A stretch of 64,000 nucleotides of DNA from Lysobacteraceae bacterium PS02340 (GTDB taxonomy: Bacteria > Pseudomonadota > Gammaproteobacteria > Xanthomonadales > Xanthomonadaceae): contig JASCOC010000003.1 in the NCBI GenBank assembly GCA_029959605.1, positions 124,001 through 188,000 of the forward strand, read 5' to 3'. Positions 54,173 to 60,837 of this stretch are shown here, piece after piece. The position numbers and the translations under genes are program-made. Position 1 is the first letter of the stretch; every line of letters starts with the position of its first letter. The notes under the pieces were generated by a model. That model made no database searches and was not told the origin of the DNA. It was given only the letters and a program-made list of their open reading frames with translations.

Positions 54173-54237
54173 CTACGCCGCTTGACGACCGGGTCAAACC
54201 GACCCGCGAGGCGGATTCGGCTCGAATTAATTTCAAG
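54173..54237 (-). other. attC-like site, degenerate
   Basis: Central gcggattcggctcgaattaa retains the conserved arm of the other sites, but the outer cores (ctacgcc, tttcaag) are mutated. It is probably inactive. Confidence 0.45.
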
Positions 54238-54589
54238 GACGCGGCCCACATGTTGGATCAGCTCCAGTCTCGAATAAATCCGCCGCGGAACCCGACGTAC
54301 GCTCTGAAACCTCCGAGCTGCACGCGTGGTAACAGCCCCCCTTGATCTCTGTTGCGCAGGACTCCCTCATGCACGCGAGGATACATGCGTCCATCGGTTT
54401 GCAGACTTGAGTCATCTTGTTCAGATGTGCGCGATGTGCGTCATCGTCCACGGCGATTTCATCGAGTGTGCAATGCCGTTGCCACGGCACCGTCCCGTCC
54501 CGGGTATCCACTGACTCCTGTTGCGCGGGATGTGAACACGCTGCTAGCGAGAAGACCGCTACAAGAATTCTAAGTCTCGGTCTGCGCAT
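54233..54589 (-). CDS. Cassette gene: Cys-rich small lipoprotein
   Basis: A 118-residue protein with a lipoprotein signal (FSLAAC). The mature part has eight further cysteines (HCTLDE, VCKPMDACILACMRESC, GCYHACSS, TCGPRP) that probably form disulfides. No family recognised. The gene ends at the edge of the degenerate attC on its 3' side, and starts 13 bp after the core of the site on its 5' side. Confidence 0.6.
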   Translation of the reverse strand: MRRPRLRILVAVFSLAACSHPAQQESVDTRDGTVPWQRHCTLDEIAVDDDAHRAHLNKMTQVCKPMDACILACMRESCATEIKGGCYHACSSEVSERTSGSAADLFETGADPTCGPRP

Positions 54590-54601
54590 AGTTTGATTGC
54601 G

Positions 54602-54661
54602 GCTTAGCGCCCGAATTAAGCATATCCGTGAAGCGGGTTCGGCCTCAATGAAGTGTTAGGC
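54602..54661 (-). other. attC site
   Basis: Cores gcttagc (54602) and gttaggc (54655); arms cccgaattaagc and ttcggcctcaatgaagt. Confidence 0.75.
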
Positions 54662-54671
54662 CCTAGTCCAA

Positions 54672-55013
54672 CTACGGCCCAAGTTCCGAAGCCACGGTAA
54701 CCGATAGGTCAGTGCTGACGGTGGCACTCACCTTATATCGACCGCTTCCCTCAAAGTAGCCCTGCTGTTTGTAGGAGTAGACACGGTCGTTCGCTTCAAA
54801 GCGCACCGCCAAGCCAGACTCCCCAGACAGGTAGACGCGGGTAGTGACTGATTGGCCAGGAGCGGCAGTTCCTAGACTTGCCTCGAAACCGCTGCCAGAG
54901 AACACCATACTTTCCAATCGATACGCACTACCGTTGTGGAGGGTCACTGGAGTGCTAGCGCTGCAAGCACTCAAGGCTGAAGCTAGGACCGCACAGATCG
55001 CGAGTCGTGGCAT
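54672..55013 (-). CDS. Cassette gene: small lipoprotein
   Basis: A 113-residue lipoprotein (lipobox ALSAC). The mature domain appears all-beta (TPVTLHNGSAYRLESMVFSGSG, GQSVTTRVYLSGESGLAVRFEANDRVYSY, YKVSATVSTDLSVTV), like small cell-envelope beta-sandwich proteins. No family recognised. ATG 5 bases after the right core of the upstream attC. Confidence 0.65.
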   Translation of the reverse strand: MPRLAICAVLASALSACSASTPVTLHNGSAYRLESMVFSGSGFEASLGTAAPGQSVTTRVYLSGESGLAVRFEANDRVYSYKQQGYFEGSGRYKVSATVSTDLSVTVASELGP

Positions 55014-55017
55014 AGCG

Positions 55018-55077
55018 GCCTAGCACCAGAATTAATCCGAGCCGCTAAGCGGCGTCGGCTTGAATGAATTGTCAGGC
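55018..55077 (-). other. attC site
   Basis: Cores gcctagc (55018) and gtcaggc (55071), each with one base off consensus; central gagccgctaagcggcgtcgg and arm cttgaatgaatt are well kept. Confidence 0.75.
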
Positions 55078-55087
55078 CGCGCTCCGC

Positions 55088-55300
55088 TCACTGCAGCCAG
55101 CCAGAATCGTACGTACGGCCAGCACTTGAAATGAGCACGGCTCGAGCGTGCAGAGAATAGCCATCCTTGTCCCAGGGCGCCGGCGTGGCGTAGAGAATCA
55201 TGGAGGATACGTCGCTGGCGGAAAAGCCATGTTTTGCAAAAAGCGCGTTTGTAGTGGCCTGGAGGGAAGCTAGCGCCAAACGCAGCGGTTGAAGTTCCAC
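55088..55300 (-). CDS. Cassette gene: hypothetical protein, possibly 5'-truncated or frameshifted
   Basis: The 70-residue frame starts at GTG 55300, but it stays open without a start codon up to about 55393 (residues ...LAQALRAAAVETTGIDLLASAPYPPKA), where it meets a TAG. A different frame has an ATG near 55415 reading MRAVGLARSRL. A single frameshift or point mutation in the 5' part would therefore explain the layout. The protein (LALASLQATTNALFAKHGFSASDVSSMILYATPAPWDKDGYSLHARAVLIS) has no recognised family. Confidence 0.5.
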   Translation of the reverse strand: MELQPLRLALASLQATTNALFAKHGFSASDVSSMILYATPAPWDKDGYSLHARAVLISSAGRTYDSGWLQ

Positions 55301-55469
55301 GGCCTTCGGCGGATAGGGTGCCGAAGCCAGGAGATCAATCCCCGTGGTCTCTACTGCAGCGGCGCGAAGCGCCTGAGCGAGGTGAGGCGAGATCTAGCTA
55401 AGCCCACTGCCCGCATGATGCGCAATGCTGTGAGCTCCTCCTGCTAGCTTCGACATTCTGCCCATAGCA

Positions 55470-55529
55470 GCCCAACGCTTGAACTAAGCCGTGCCGCGAA
55501 GCGGCATAGCCTCGAATGAACTGTTAGGT
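55470..55529 (-). other. attC site
   Basis: Cores gcccaac (55470) and gttaggt (55523), both matching consensus; central gccgtgccgcgaagcggca and arm cctcgaatgaact. Confidence 0.8.
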
Positions 55530-55587
55530 GGCATGTTGCGCGCGACGGTCACTTGAGCTCCTGACGAACTTGCCAAGGTCTTGGCTT

Positions 55588-56079
55588 CTACTTCGGATCG
55601 TCTTGCGGATTCACTACCCAGAACGAAGTTCCCTTGTGCTGCCGGTCGATGTAAAAGTGATGGTTCTGATGCTGGATTGCATCGATGGCGGCCGCAGCGG
55701 TGACTCTAGTATCGGCCACGGAGTGGCCCAACAAGCGCTCTAGGCTTGGTATGGCGTCTTTTCGAAGGCTGTACGCGAGAACCTCGCAGGCGTGCATGCG
55801 TACGGCCTTTGATCTGTCCTGCAACCTATCTTTGGCTGCCTCCACAACGCGGGCGTCGCGACGCGCGAGTGGAATGAGATCGAACATGATGTGGATCCGA
55901 CCAGTGGCGTTGCGAATCTTTGGGAGCGCCTCAATGAGGAAAGGCACGAGCGCACAAAACCCATACTCGGAACGAAGCTTGTAGCCATTGCTCGAGACTG
56001 CCGAATCACGGCGGTCATTGAAGGCCGCGACCACTTTTTCGAGAGTCGGAATATGAGAAGGCTCGGATTTCGTGTTCAT
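55588..56079 (-). CDS. Cassette gene: HEAT-repeat-like protein
   Basis: A 163-residue helical protein. The repeated helix pairs FCALVPFLIEALPKIRNATGRIHIMFDLIPLARRDARVVEAAKDRL, RSKAVRMHACEVLAYSLRKDAIPSLERLLGH and VADTRVTAAAAIDAIQHQNHH fit HEAT repeats used for protein contacts. Start ATG 56079, 3 bases past the core of the preceding attC. Function unknown. Confidence 0.65.
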   Translation of the reverse strand: MNTKSEPSHIPTLEKVVAAFNDRRDSAVSSNGYKLRSEYGFCALVPFLIEALPKIRNATGRIHIMFDLIPLARRDARVVEAAKDRLQDRSKAVRMHACEVLAYSLRKDAIPSLERLLGHSVADTRVTAAAAIDAIQHQNHHFYIDRQHKGTSFWVVNPQDDPK

Positions 56080-56082
56080 GCC

Positions 56083-56142
56083 GCCTAACGCCTGAATAAA
56101 GCCGCGCCGCTCAGTGGCGTCGGCTTGAATGAATTGTTAGGT
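56083..56142 (-). other. attC site read through by a cassette gene
   Basis: Consensus cores gcctaac (56083) and gttaggt (56136); arms cctgaataaagccgcg and cgtcggcttgaatgaatt. On the minus strand its sequence is translated as the C-terminus of the zinc-ribbon protein gene, which stops at the TAG within the GTTAGGC core. Confidence 0.85.
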
Positions 56143-56528
56143 GCCGCTACCCGCATTGGATGGTCCGGATGCTCGGCCACGAATGCTGCGACCTCCGATA
56201 GCTTCGCGGGAAGCGGCGCGCAAGGATGGCTGCGGTAGCTCGTGAAGCGAAAGCCCGCGATGTAAAGCGCCTGGATCTTAGCCCACTGCTCAGTGTCTTT
56301 GGCCGCAGGTGCCTTGAAGGACCGTCCCATTTCGTGAAGCTCACCGCCGCAGTTGGCACAGATGACTTGGGTCTCACGAGGCGCCACCTTGAAGCTCTTG
56401 CGGCAGTCGAAGCAAGCATGCGCAACAAGGTATGAGGCACCCGGTTGAGCAACTTTCGACGCGTTAGGCGGACGATTACCTGCATCCCGACGGAGTGCCA
56501 TACGCCTGCTCTTCTCGGAACCTGTCAT
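56085..56528 (-). CDS. Cassette gene: zinc-ribbon protein with an attC-encoded C-terminus
   Basis: A 147-residue protein. A zinc-ribbon CFDCRKSF...CANCGGEL (two CxxC pairs) lies near residues 40-65, followed by a helix and ...HPCAPLPAKLSEVAAFVAEHP. The last ~20 residues (APNNSFKPTPLSG...) are translated from the attC site itself; the NNSFKPT signature is typical of attC read-through. The stop is the TAG of the core. ATG 56528 is preferred over an in-frame TTG two codons upstream. Confidence 0.65.
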   Translation of the reverse strand: MTGSEKSRRMALRRDAGNRPPNASKVAQPGASYLVAHACFDCRKSFKVAPRETQVICANCGGELHEMGRSFKAPAAKDTEQWAKIQALYIAGFRFTSYRSHPCAPLPAKLSEVAAFVAEHPDHPMRVAAPNNSFKPTPLSGAALFRR

Positions 56529-56532
56529 AGGC

Positions 56533-56592
56533 AACTAACACCTGAATTAAGCCGCGCCGTGAAATGGCGTCGGCTTGAATGAATTGTTAGGC
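56533..56592 (-). other. attC site
   Basis: Cores aactaac (56533) and gttaggc (56586) match consensus; central gccgcgccgtgaaatggcgt and arm cggcttgaatgaatt. Confidence 0.85.
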
Positions 56593-56703
56593 CGCTCACC
56601 GATAGGAGTGAAATGCCACCTTAGAGCCCAACACGGTCTCTCCTCCAGCAACTCTCTGAGCGACTACTTCAAGTTGCAGAAGTATGCTTCGGTAGTGCCG
56701 CCA

Positions 56704-56925
56704 CTAGTGAACAAAGACAGCTGCGCCGAACACCAAGAATATTGCAGCAACGAAGGTTGAAGCGGCAATGTTGTGGAGTTTCAGGTAGTAGACGAGAAGC
56801 CATACAAGAGCGGCTGCCAATGCTGATGTAATGATCGCGGCACCTAGCACGCGGCGCCGACTCATAAGGACGGCGGCTCTTGCATCCGCTACGTCTTCAA
56901 TCGTCAAGATATCGTCACTGTCCAT
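56704..56925 (-). CDS. Cassette gene: small two-TM membrane protein
   Basis: A 73-residue protein with an acidic N-terminus (MDSDDILTIEDVADARAAVLM), a short basic stretch (SRRRVLG), then two membrane segments (AAIITSALAAALVWLLVYYL and STFVAAIFLVFGAAVFV). About 110 bp of untranslated cassette DNA follows before the attC. No family recognised. Confidence 0.65.
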   Translation of the reverse strand: MDSDDILTIEDVADARAAVLMSRRRVLGAAIITSALAAALVWLLVYYLKLHNIAASTFVAAIFLVFGAAVFVH

Positions 56926-56929
56926 AGCG

Positions 56930-56989
56930 GCATAGCGCCTGAGTTAAGCCGCGACGCGAAGCGGCGTTGGCTTGAATGAACTGTTAGGC
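56930..56989 (-). other. attC site
   Basis: Left core gcatagc (56930) is one base off; right core gttaggc (56983) is consensus. Central gccgcgacgcgaagcggcgt and arm tggcttgaatgaact. Confidence 0.75.
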
Positions 56990-57331
56990 CTCATCCGACG
57001 CGCCAGCGCCATTTTGGACAAGGTGCTCGCGAACTTGCATAAGCGACTTGAAGAGCGGTGTAGGTTCGAGCCTTGCAATCTCATGTAGCGCTTCAGCGAG
57101 ATGCGCGTGGTGCTCTGACGATGCCGGAATCAGGCGGTAATTGCCGCTCTGGACAGAGAACCAACCTCGCTTGTTGGGGGTAATGAATTCCGCCTCTAGC
57201 GGCGAGCCATCAGCGGCCCAGAACAACCAGGTAGCAGCCTCAACATCAAGCCCTTCGCAGTACGCCACAACGTCGCCCTCAGTTGGGAAAACCGTCAGCG
57301 ATCTTTCTTCGGTTTCGACGGCAAAGATCAT
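56984..57331 (-). CDS. Cassette gene: hypothetical protein
   Basis: A 115-residue acidic cytoplasmic protein (MIFAVETEERSLTVFPTEGDVVAYCEGLDVEAATWLFWAADGSPLEAEFI...). The ATG lies 4 bases after the right core of the upstream attC, and its TAA stop is formed within the left core (CCTAAC) of its own attC. This close fit is characteristic of integron cassettes. Similar cassette proteins occur widely; function unknown. Confidence 0.7.
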   Translation of the reverse strand: MIFAVETEERSLTVFPTEGDVVAYCEGLDVEAATWLFWAADGSPLEAEFITPNKRGWFSVQSGNYRLIPASSEHHAHLAEALHEIARLEPTPLFKSLMQVREHLVQNGAGASDEA

Positions 57332-57335
57332 GGGG

Positions 57336-57395
57336 GCCTAACGCTTGAGTTAAGCCGTGCCGCGAAGCGGCATCGGCTTGAACGAATTGTTAGAG
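57336..57395 (-). other. attC site of the first cassette
   Basis: Cores gcctaac (57336) and gttagag (57389). The arm pair (acgcttgagttaagccgtgc; catcggcttgaacgaatt) is almost identical to the well-known aadA-type attC. The bases gacctctaac at its minus-strand left end are the exact reverse complement of the cassette's 5' end at 58207-58216. Confidence 0.9.
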
Positions 57396-57396
57396 G

Positions 57397-58203
57397 TCAC
57401 CACTCGTGCAGCTCCCGGAACGCGAGCGTTTGCATGAGTGCTTCCTCCGTGCTGAACAGTGAAAAGGCATTGATGTTCATCCTATCAAGCGTCCGGAGTA
57501 GCTCCCTCCTCAGCTTTGCTGGAATAAGAACTTTCTCGAGCCTGTCATGCTGATCGCTCGCTGATCCCATCGCTGCTTCGTGGCGATGGAAACACCACTT
57601 GTCATCGATCTTGGCTATGCAGGCGGTGTACTCGGATTGCTGCATGAAGTGGCGCTTGTGAGCAGAAACGTATTGGCCCAGAGTTGCGATTTCAGGTGCC
57701 CCGACCCAGCCGCCCTTGCCATGACCAAGATTCTCCACGTACATGTACAGCGCCGAATCTTCATCGTGCTCCTGGCCGGCGCAAGCGAAGTAGATGGCAA
57801 CGTAAAGAGATCTACTCCAGTCGAGTAGTGGCGTTGGAAATCCATGATGTCTTAGGTACACCATGAACTCATACTGGCCATCGATGAAGGCAACCTGCGA
57901 CAAAGGGAACGCATGGCCAGTGGTCTTTTGGTTTCTCCAATGGAAGGAGAAGTTCCGGTCTGTATACGCCTGGACGGCAGGTTTGACCTTGCTCAGATAG
58001 CGGACGTACTCATCAATATCAAGGTCCTTCTTGCCGAAACGTTCGAGAGTTGTATCGAGATTCCAAGTTGCTCGAGAGTGGCCCCGAAAAAGAACCGGCG
58101 AAACATAGGCGTACTCGTGCGGCTTCTTAGATCGACACTCAGCATCAAGCGAGGAGGCAAGCTCCTCTAGCTCACGAAGACTGGCAATTGCGTGTGTCGT
58201 CAA
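57397..58203 (-). CDS. Cassette gene: FRG-domain protein
   Basis: A 268-residue protein with the FRG signature: VLFRGHSRATWNLDTTLER (residues 38-55) and the strongly conserved LRHHGFPTPLLDWSRSLYVAIYFA (117-140). FRG-domain proteins are known from phage-defence and toxin-like contexts; their biochemistry is poorly characterised. The frame starts at TTG 58203. The AGAGG of the cassette boundary (GTTAGAGG, 58216-58208) is well placed to act as its Shine-Dalgarno. It is the first, integrase-proximal cassette and so would be the best expressed if a Pc promoter exists to its right. Confidence 0.82.
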   Translation of the reverse strand: MTTHAIASLRELEELASSLDAECRSKKPHEYAYVSPVLFRGHSRATWNLDTTLERFGKKDLDIDEYVRYLSKVKPAVQAYTDRNFSFHWRNQKTTGHAFPLSQVAFIDGQYEFMVYLRHHGFPTPLLDWSRSLYVAIYFACAGQEHDEDSALYMYVENLGHGKGGWVGAPEIATLGQYVSAHKRHFMQQSEYTACIAKIDDKWCFHRHEAAMGSASDQHDRLEKVLIPAKLRRELLRTLDRMNINAFSLFSTEEALMQTLAFRELHEW

Positions 58204-58348
58204 AGTGACCTCTAACTAGTATTCGACCCCGGATATGGGGTGTTGCGCCGAGTATGGAGTGCCGCCCGACGCAGCGCTATTAGGGAGAAAACTCATTGAG
58301 GTCAGTCGCTTGGAGCAAACCCTCTTACCTCAATGCGCTTATGTTTGC

Positions 58349-58408
58349 CGCGTTATGCGACAGCGTGGTCCCGCGCGGTGTTACCAGGCGATTTCGTCGC
58401 ATAACGCG
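58349..58408. repeat. Perfect 13-bp inverted repeat with 34-bp spacer
   Basis: Arms cgcgttatgcgac (58349-58361) and gtcgcataacgcg (58396-58408) each contain gttatgc/gcataac, which resemble integron core sites. Length (60 bp) and symmetry fit a divergent attC, or a simple regulatory hairpin. Confidence 0.5.
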
Positions 58409-58428
58409 TAATCGCTTCTTCCGAAACG

Positions 58429-58455
58429 AACAAGGCGGCCTGTGGCCGCCTTGTT
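58429..58455 (-). terminator. Strong hairpin terminator of the M3 peptidase gene
   Basis: Perfect 12-bp stem aacaaggcggcc (58429-58440) with ggccgccttgtt (58444-58455), loop tgt, 40 bp downstream of the M3 peptidase stop. It separates that gene from the cassette array. Confidence 0.8.
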
Positions 58456-58495
58456 CTAGTTCGCCCTTCGCGCACAACTGAACGCGATGGCTAAC

Positions 58496-60649
58496 TCACT
58501 TCAGCCCACGATGCTCCAGCAACGGCTCGACGCTCGGCTCCTTGCCGCGGAACTCGCGGTACGCCACCGCCAGATCACGCGAATGGCCGATCGACAGAAT
58601 CTTGTCGCGGAAGATCTGGCCGTTCTCGCGGGTCAGGCCGCCGTTCTCGCGGAACCACTGGAAGGCGTCGTGGTCGAGGACTTCGGCGCCAAAGTAGGCG
58701 TAGTAGCCGGCCGCGTAGCCGCCGCCCCAGATGTGGCTGAAGTAGCTCGTGCGGTAGCGCGGCGGCACGGCGGCGAGGTCGACCTTGTACTTCGTCAGTG
58801 CCTGCTTTTCGAATGCATCGACGTCCTGCTTGGCTTCGCCGACGGGCAGCGTGTGCCAGGCGAGATCGAGCAGGGCGGCCGAGAGGTATTCGGTGGTCGC
58901 GTAGCCCTGGTTGAAGGTGCGCGCGGTGACGATCTTGTCGACCAGTTCCTGCGGCATGGCTTCGCCGGTCTGGTAGTGCTTGGCGTAGTTGGCGAAGACC
59001 TTGGGGTCGAGCGCCCAGTGCTCGTTGAACTGCGAGGGGAACTCGACGAAGTCGCGCGGGGTGTTGGTACCGGCAACCGATGGATACGTCGTCTTCGAGA
59101 AGAAGCCGTGCAGCGCGTGGCCGAACTCGTGGAACAGGGTGGTCACGTCGTCGAAGCTCAGCAGCGCGGGCTGGCCGGCGGCGGGCTTGGTGAAGTTCTC
59201 GACGTTGTAGACGACGGGAATCGTGCCGGTCAGGCCGTTCTGCTCGACGAAGTTGCCCATCCACGCGCCGCCCTGCTTGCTGTCGCGCTTGAAGGGGTCG
59301 AGATAGAACAGGGCGAGCTGCTTGCCGTCGGCATCGAAGATGTCGAACACGCGCACGTCGGGGTGGTAGACGGGGATGTCCTTCCGCTCCTTGGCGGTGA
59401 TGCCGTAGAGCTGGTTGGCTGCGAAGAACACGCCGTCGTTGAGCACGCGGTCGAGCTCGAAGTAGGGCTTGATCTGCGATTCGTCGAGATCGAACTCGGC
59501 CTTGCGGACCTGCTCGGCGTAGAAGTCCCAGTCGGCGGCGCCGGCGGTAAAGCCGCCGTTCTGCGAATCGACCACGCCCTGGATCTTGGCGAGCTCGGCG
59601 CGCGCACGCGCGGTGGCGGCGGGCACGGTGTCGGTGAGCAGCTTCATCGCAGCTTCCGGCGTCTTCGCCATCTGGTCGGCGATGCTGTAGGCCGCGTAGT
59701 TCGGGAAGCCGAGCAGCTGCGCCTGGCGCGCGCGCAGTTCGGCGAGGCGCTGGATGGTGGCGCGGGTGTCGTTGGCATCGCCCTTCTCGGCGCGGCCGGT
59801 GGACGCGGCGAGCACGCGCTCGCGCAGGCCCCAGTTCTTCAGGGAAGCGAGCACCGGCTGCTGCGTGGTGTTCTGCAGCGTGAGCAGCCACTGGCCTTCT
59901 TTGCCGGCCGCCTTGGCGGCATCGGCGGCGGCGGCGATCGCGCCTTCGTCGAGGCCGTCGAGTTCGGCGACATCGGTGACGAACACGCCGCCGGCGTTGC
60001 TCGCGGCCAGCAGCTTGTTGCCGAACGCGGTGGACAGCGTGGACGACTCGGCGTTGAGCTTGCGCAGCTCGGCCTTGTCGGCATCGTTGAGCAGGGCGCC
60101 GGCGCGGACGAAGCCGTCGTGGGTGTGTTCGACGACGGTCTTCTGCTCGGGGGTGAGGCCGAGCGTGTCGCGCTGGTCGTAGATGGTCTTGACGCGCGCG
60201 AACAGCGCCGGGTCGAGATGGATGGCGTCGCTGTGCTCGGCGAGCTTGGGCGCCAGCGCTTCTTCGGCGGCCTGCAGGGTCTCGTTGGTGTTCGCGCCGG
60301 TGAGCATGAAGAACACGTTGGCCGAACGGGTCAGCAGTTCGCCGCTGCGCTCCATGGCTTCGATGGTGTTCTCGAAGGTGGGCGCTTCGGGGTTGTCGGC
60401 GATGGTGCGGATCTCGGCCAGGTGCTGCTTCATGCCTTCTTCGATGGCCGGCTGGTAGTCGGCGTCTTTCAGCTTGTCGAAGGGCGGAGCCTGGAACGGC
60501 AGCGCGCTGGCGGTGAACAGGGCGTTCTCGGTAGGCGCGGCGGTGGCGGCGGTATCGGTGGCGGGCATCGTGGGCTCGGCAGGGGTGCGGTCGCCGCAGG
60601 CGGACAGCGCCAGCGCGATCGCGGAAGACAGGAGCAGCGTACGCAACAT
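58496..60649 (-). CDS. M3-family zinc metallopeptidase lipoprotein (Dcp-like)
   Basis: A 717-residue enzyme with a lipoprotein signal (IALALSAC) and an Ala/Thr/Pro-rich linker. The thimet-oligopeptidase fold spans most of the remainder, with zinc motif LFHEFGHALHGFFS (HExxH) and downstream FVEFPSQFNEHWALDP (third ligand Glu) and YRTSYFSHIWGGGYAAGYYAY (Tyr/His substrate contacts). It is of the peptidyl-dipeptidase Dcp subgroup, releasing C-terminal dipeptides. The lipid anchor places it in the periplasm, unlike cytoplasmic E. coli Dcp. Confidence 0.92.
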   Translation of the reverse strand: MLRTLLLSSAIALALSACGDRTPAEPTMPATDTAATAAPTENALFTASALPFQAPPFDKLKDADYQPAIEEGMKQHLAEIRTIADNPEAPTFENTIEAMERSGELLTRSANVFFMLTGANTNETLQAAEEALAPKLAEHSDAIHLDPALFARVKTIYDQRDTLGLTPEQKTVVEHTHDGFVRAGALLNDADKAELRKLNAESSTLSTAFGNKLLAASNAGGVFVTDVAELDGLDEGAIAAAADAAKAAGKEGQWLLTLQNTTQQPVLASLKNWGLRERVLAASTGRAEKGDANDTRATIQRLAELRARQAQLLGFPNYAAYSIADQMAKTPEAAMKLLTDTVPAATARARAELAKIQGVVDSQNGGFTAGAADWDFYAEQVRKAEFDLDESQIKPYFELDRVLNDGVFFAANQLYGITAKERKDIPVYHPDVRVFDIFDADGKQLALFYLDPFKRDSKQGGAWMGNFVEQNGLTGTIPVVYNVENFTKPAAGQPALLSFDDVTTLFHEFGHALHGFFSKTTYPSVAGTNTPRDFVEFPSQFNEHWALDPKVFANYAKHYQTGEAMPQELVDKIVTARTFNQGYATTEYLSAALLDLAWHTLPVGEAKQDVDAFEKQALTKYKVDLAAVPPRYRTSYFSHIWGGGYAAGYYAYFGAEVLDHDAFQWFRENGGLTRENGQIFRDKILSIGHSRDLAVAYREFRGKEPSVEPLLEHRGLK

Positions 60650-60837
60650 GGGAGGGAACTCCGGAAAGACAACGCGGGGATAGCGTCGGTCGCGCTGGGC
60701 GCGGCCCGCCAGCCGCGCAGCGTGCGCCTGTCGCGGGCAGTTGGGTATGTGCCGTTGGTTGGCCGATTCAGCTTGTGGTGCGGGAGGGCGCGGCCTGGCC
60801 GCGACGGGTCACTCGGCGCACGTTGTCTGGTGATCGC

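Larger units (their letters stand above)
53288..58216 (-). mobile_element. Integron gene-cassette array without an integrase gene (CALIN-like)
   Basis: Read on the minus strand, the region is a head-to-tail series of small genes, each followed by a site of about 60 bp with the classical attC layout. That layout is a left core RYYYAAC, then aattcattcaagccgacgc-like and gcgcggcttaattcaggc-like arms, then a right core GTTRRRY. The next gene starts within a few bases to about 15 bp of that right core. Ten sites are visible, seven well formed and three degenerate at the left end. GC content is visibly lower and codon use differs from flanking genes. No intI gene lies on either side within the window. 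Confidence 0.88.
58217..58495. other. Flank of the cassette array; possible attI position, no intI
   Basis: The first cassette's boundary GTTAGAGG is preceded, on the minus strand, by about 70 bp (58217-58290) with no attC fold; this could be attI or a worn attC. No integrase-like reading frame follows on either strand. The stretch holds a 13-bp inverted repeat and the terminator of the M3 peptidase gene. Confidence 0.5.

Noticed and set aside
53288..58216. CRISPR array
   Set aside because: The repeats are about 60 bp, imperfectly conserved, palindromic and separated by genes of 200-800 bp rather than by uniform short spacers; they are attC sites.
58296..58481. Short plus-strand frame right of the cassette array as an integrase remnant
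   Set aside because: Its 61 residues show no tyrosine-recombinase motif and it runs into the terminator hairpin.
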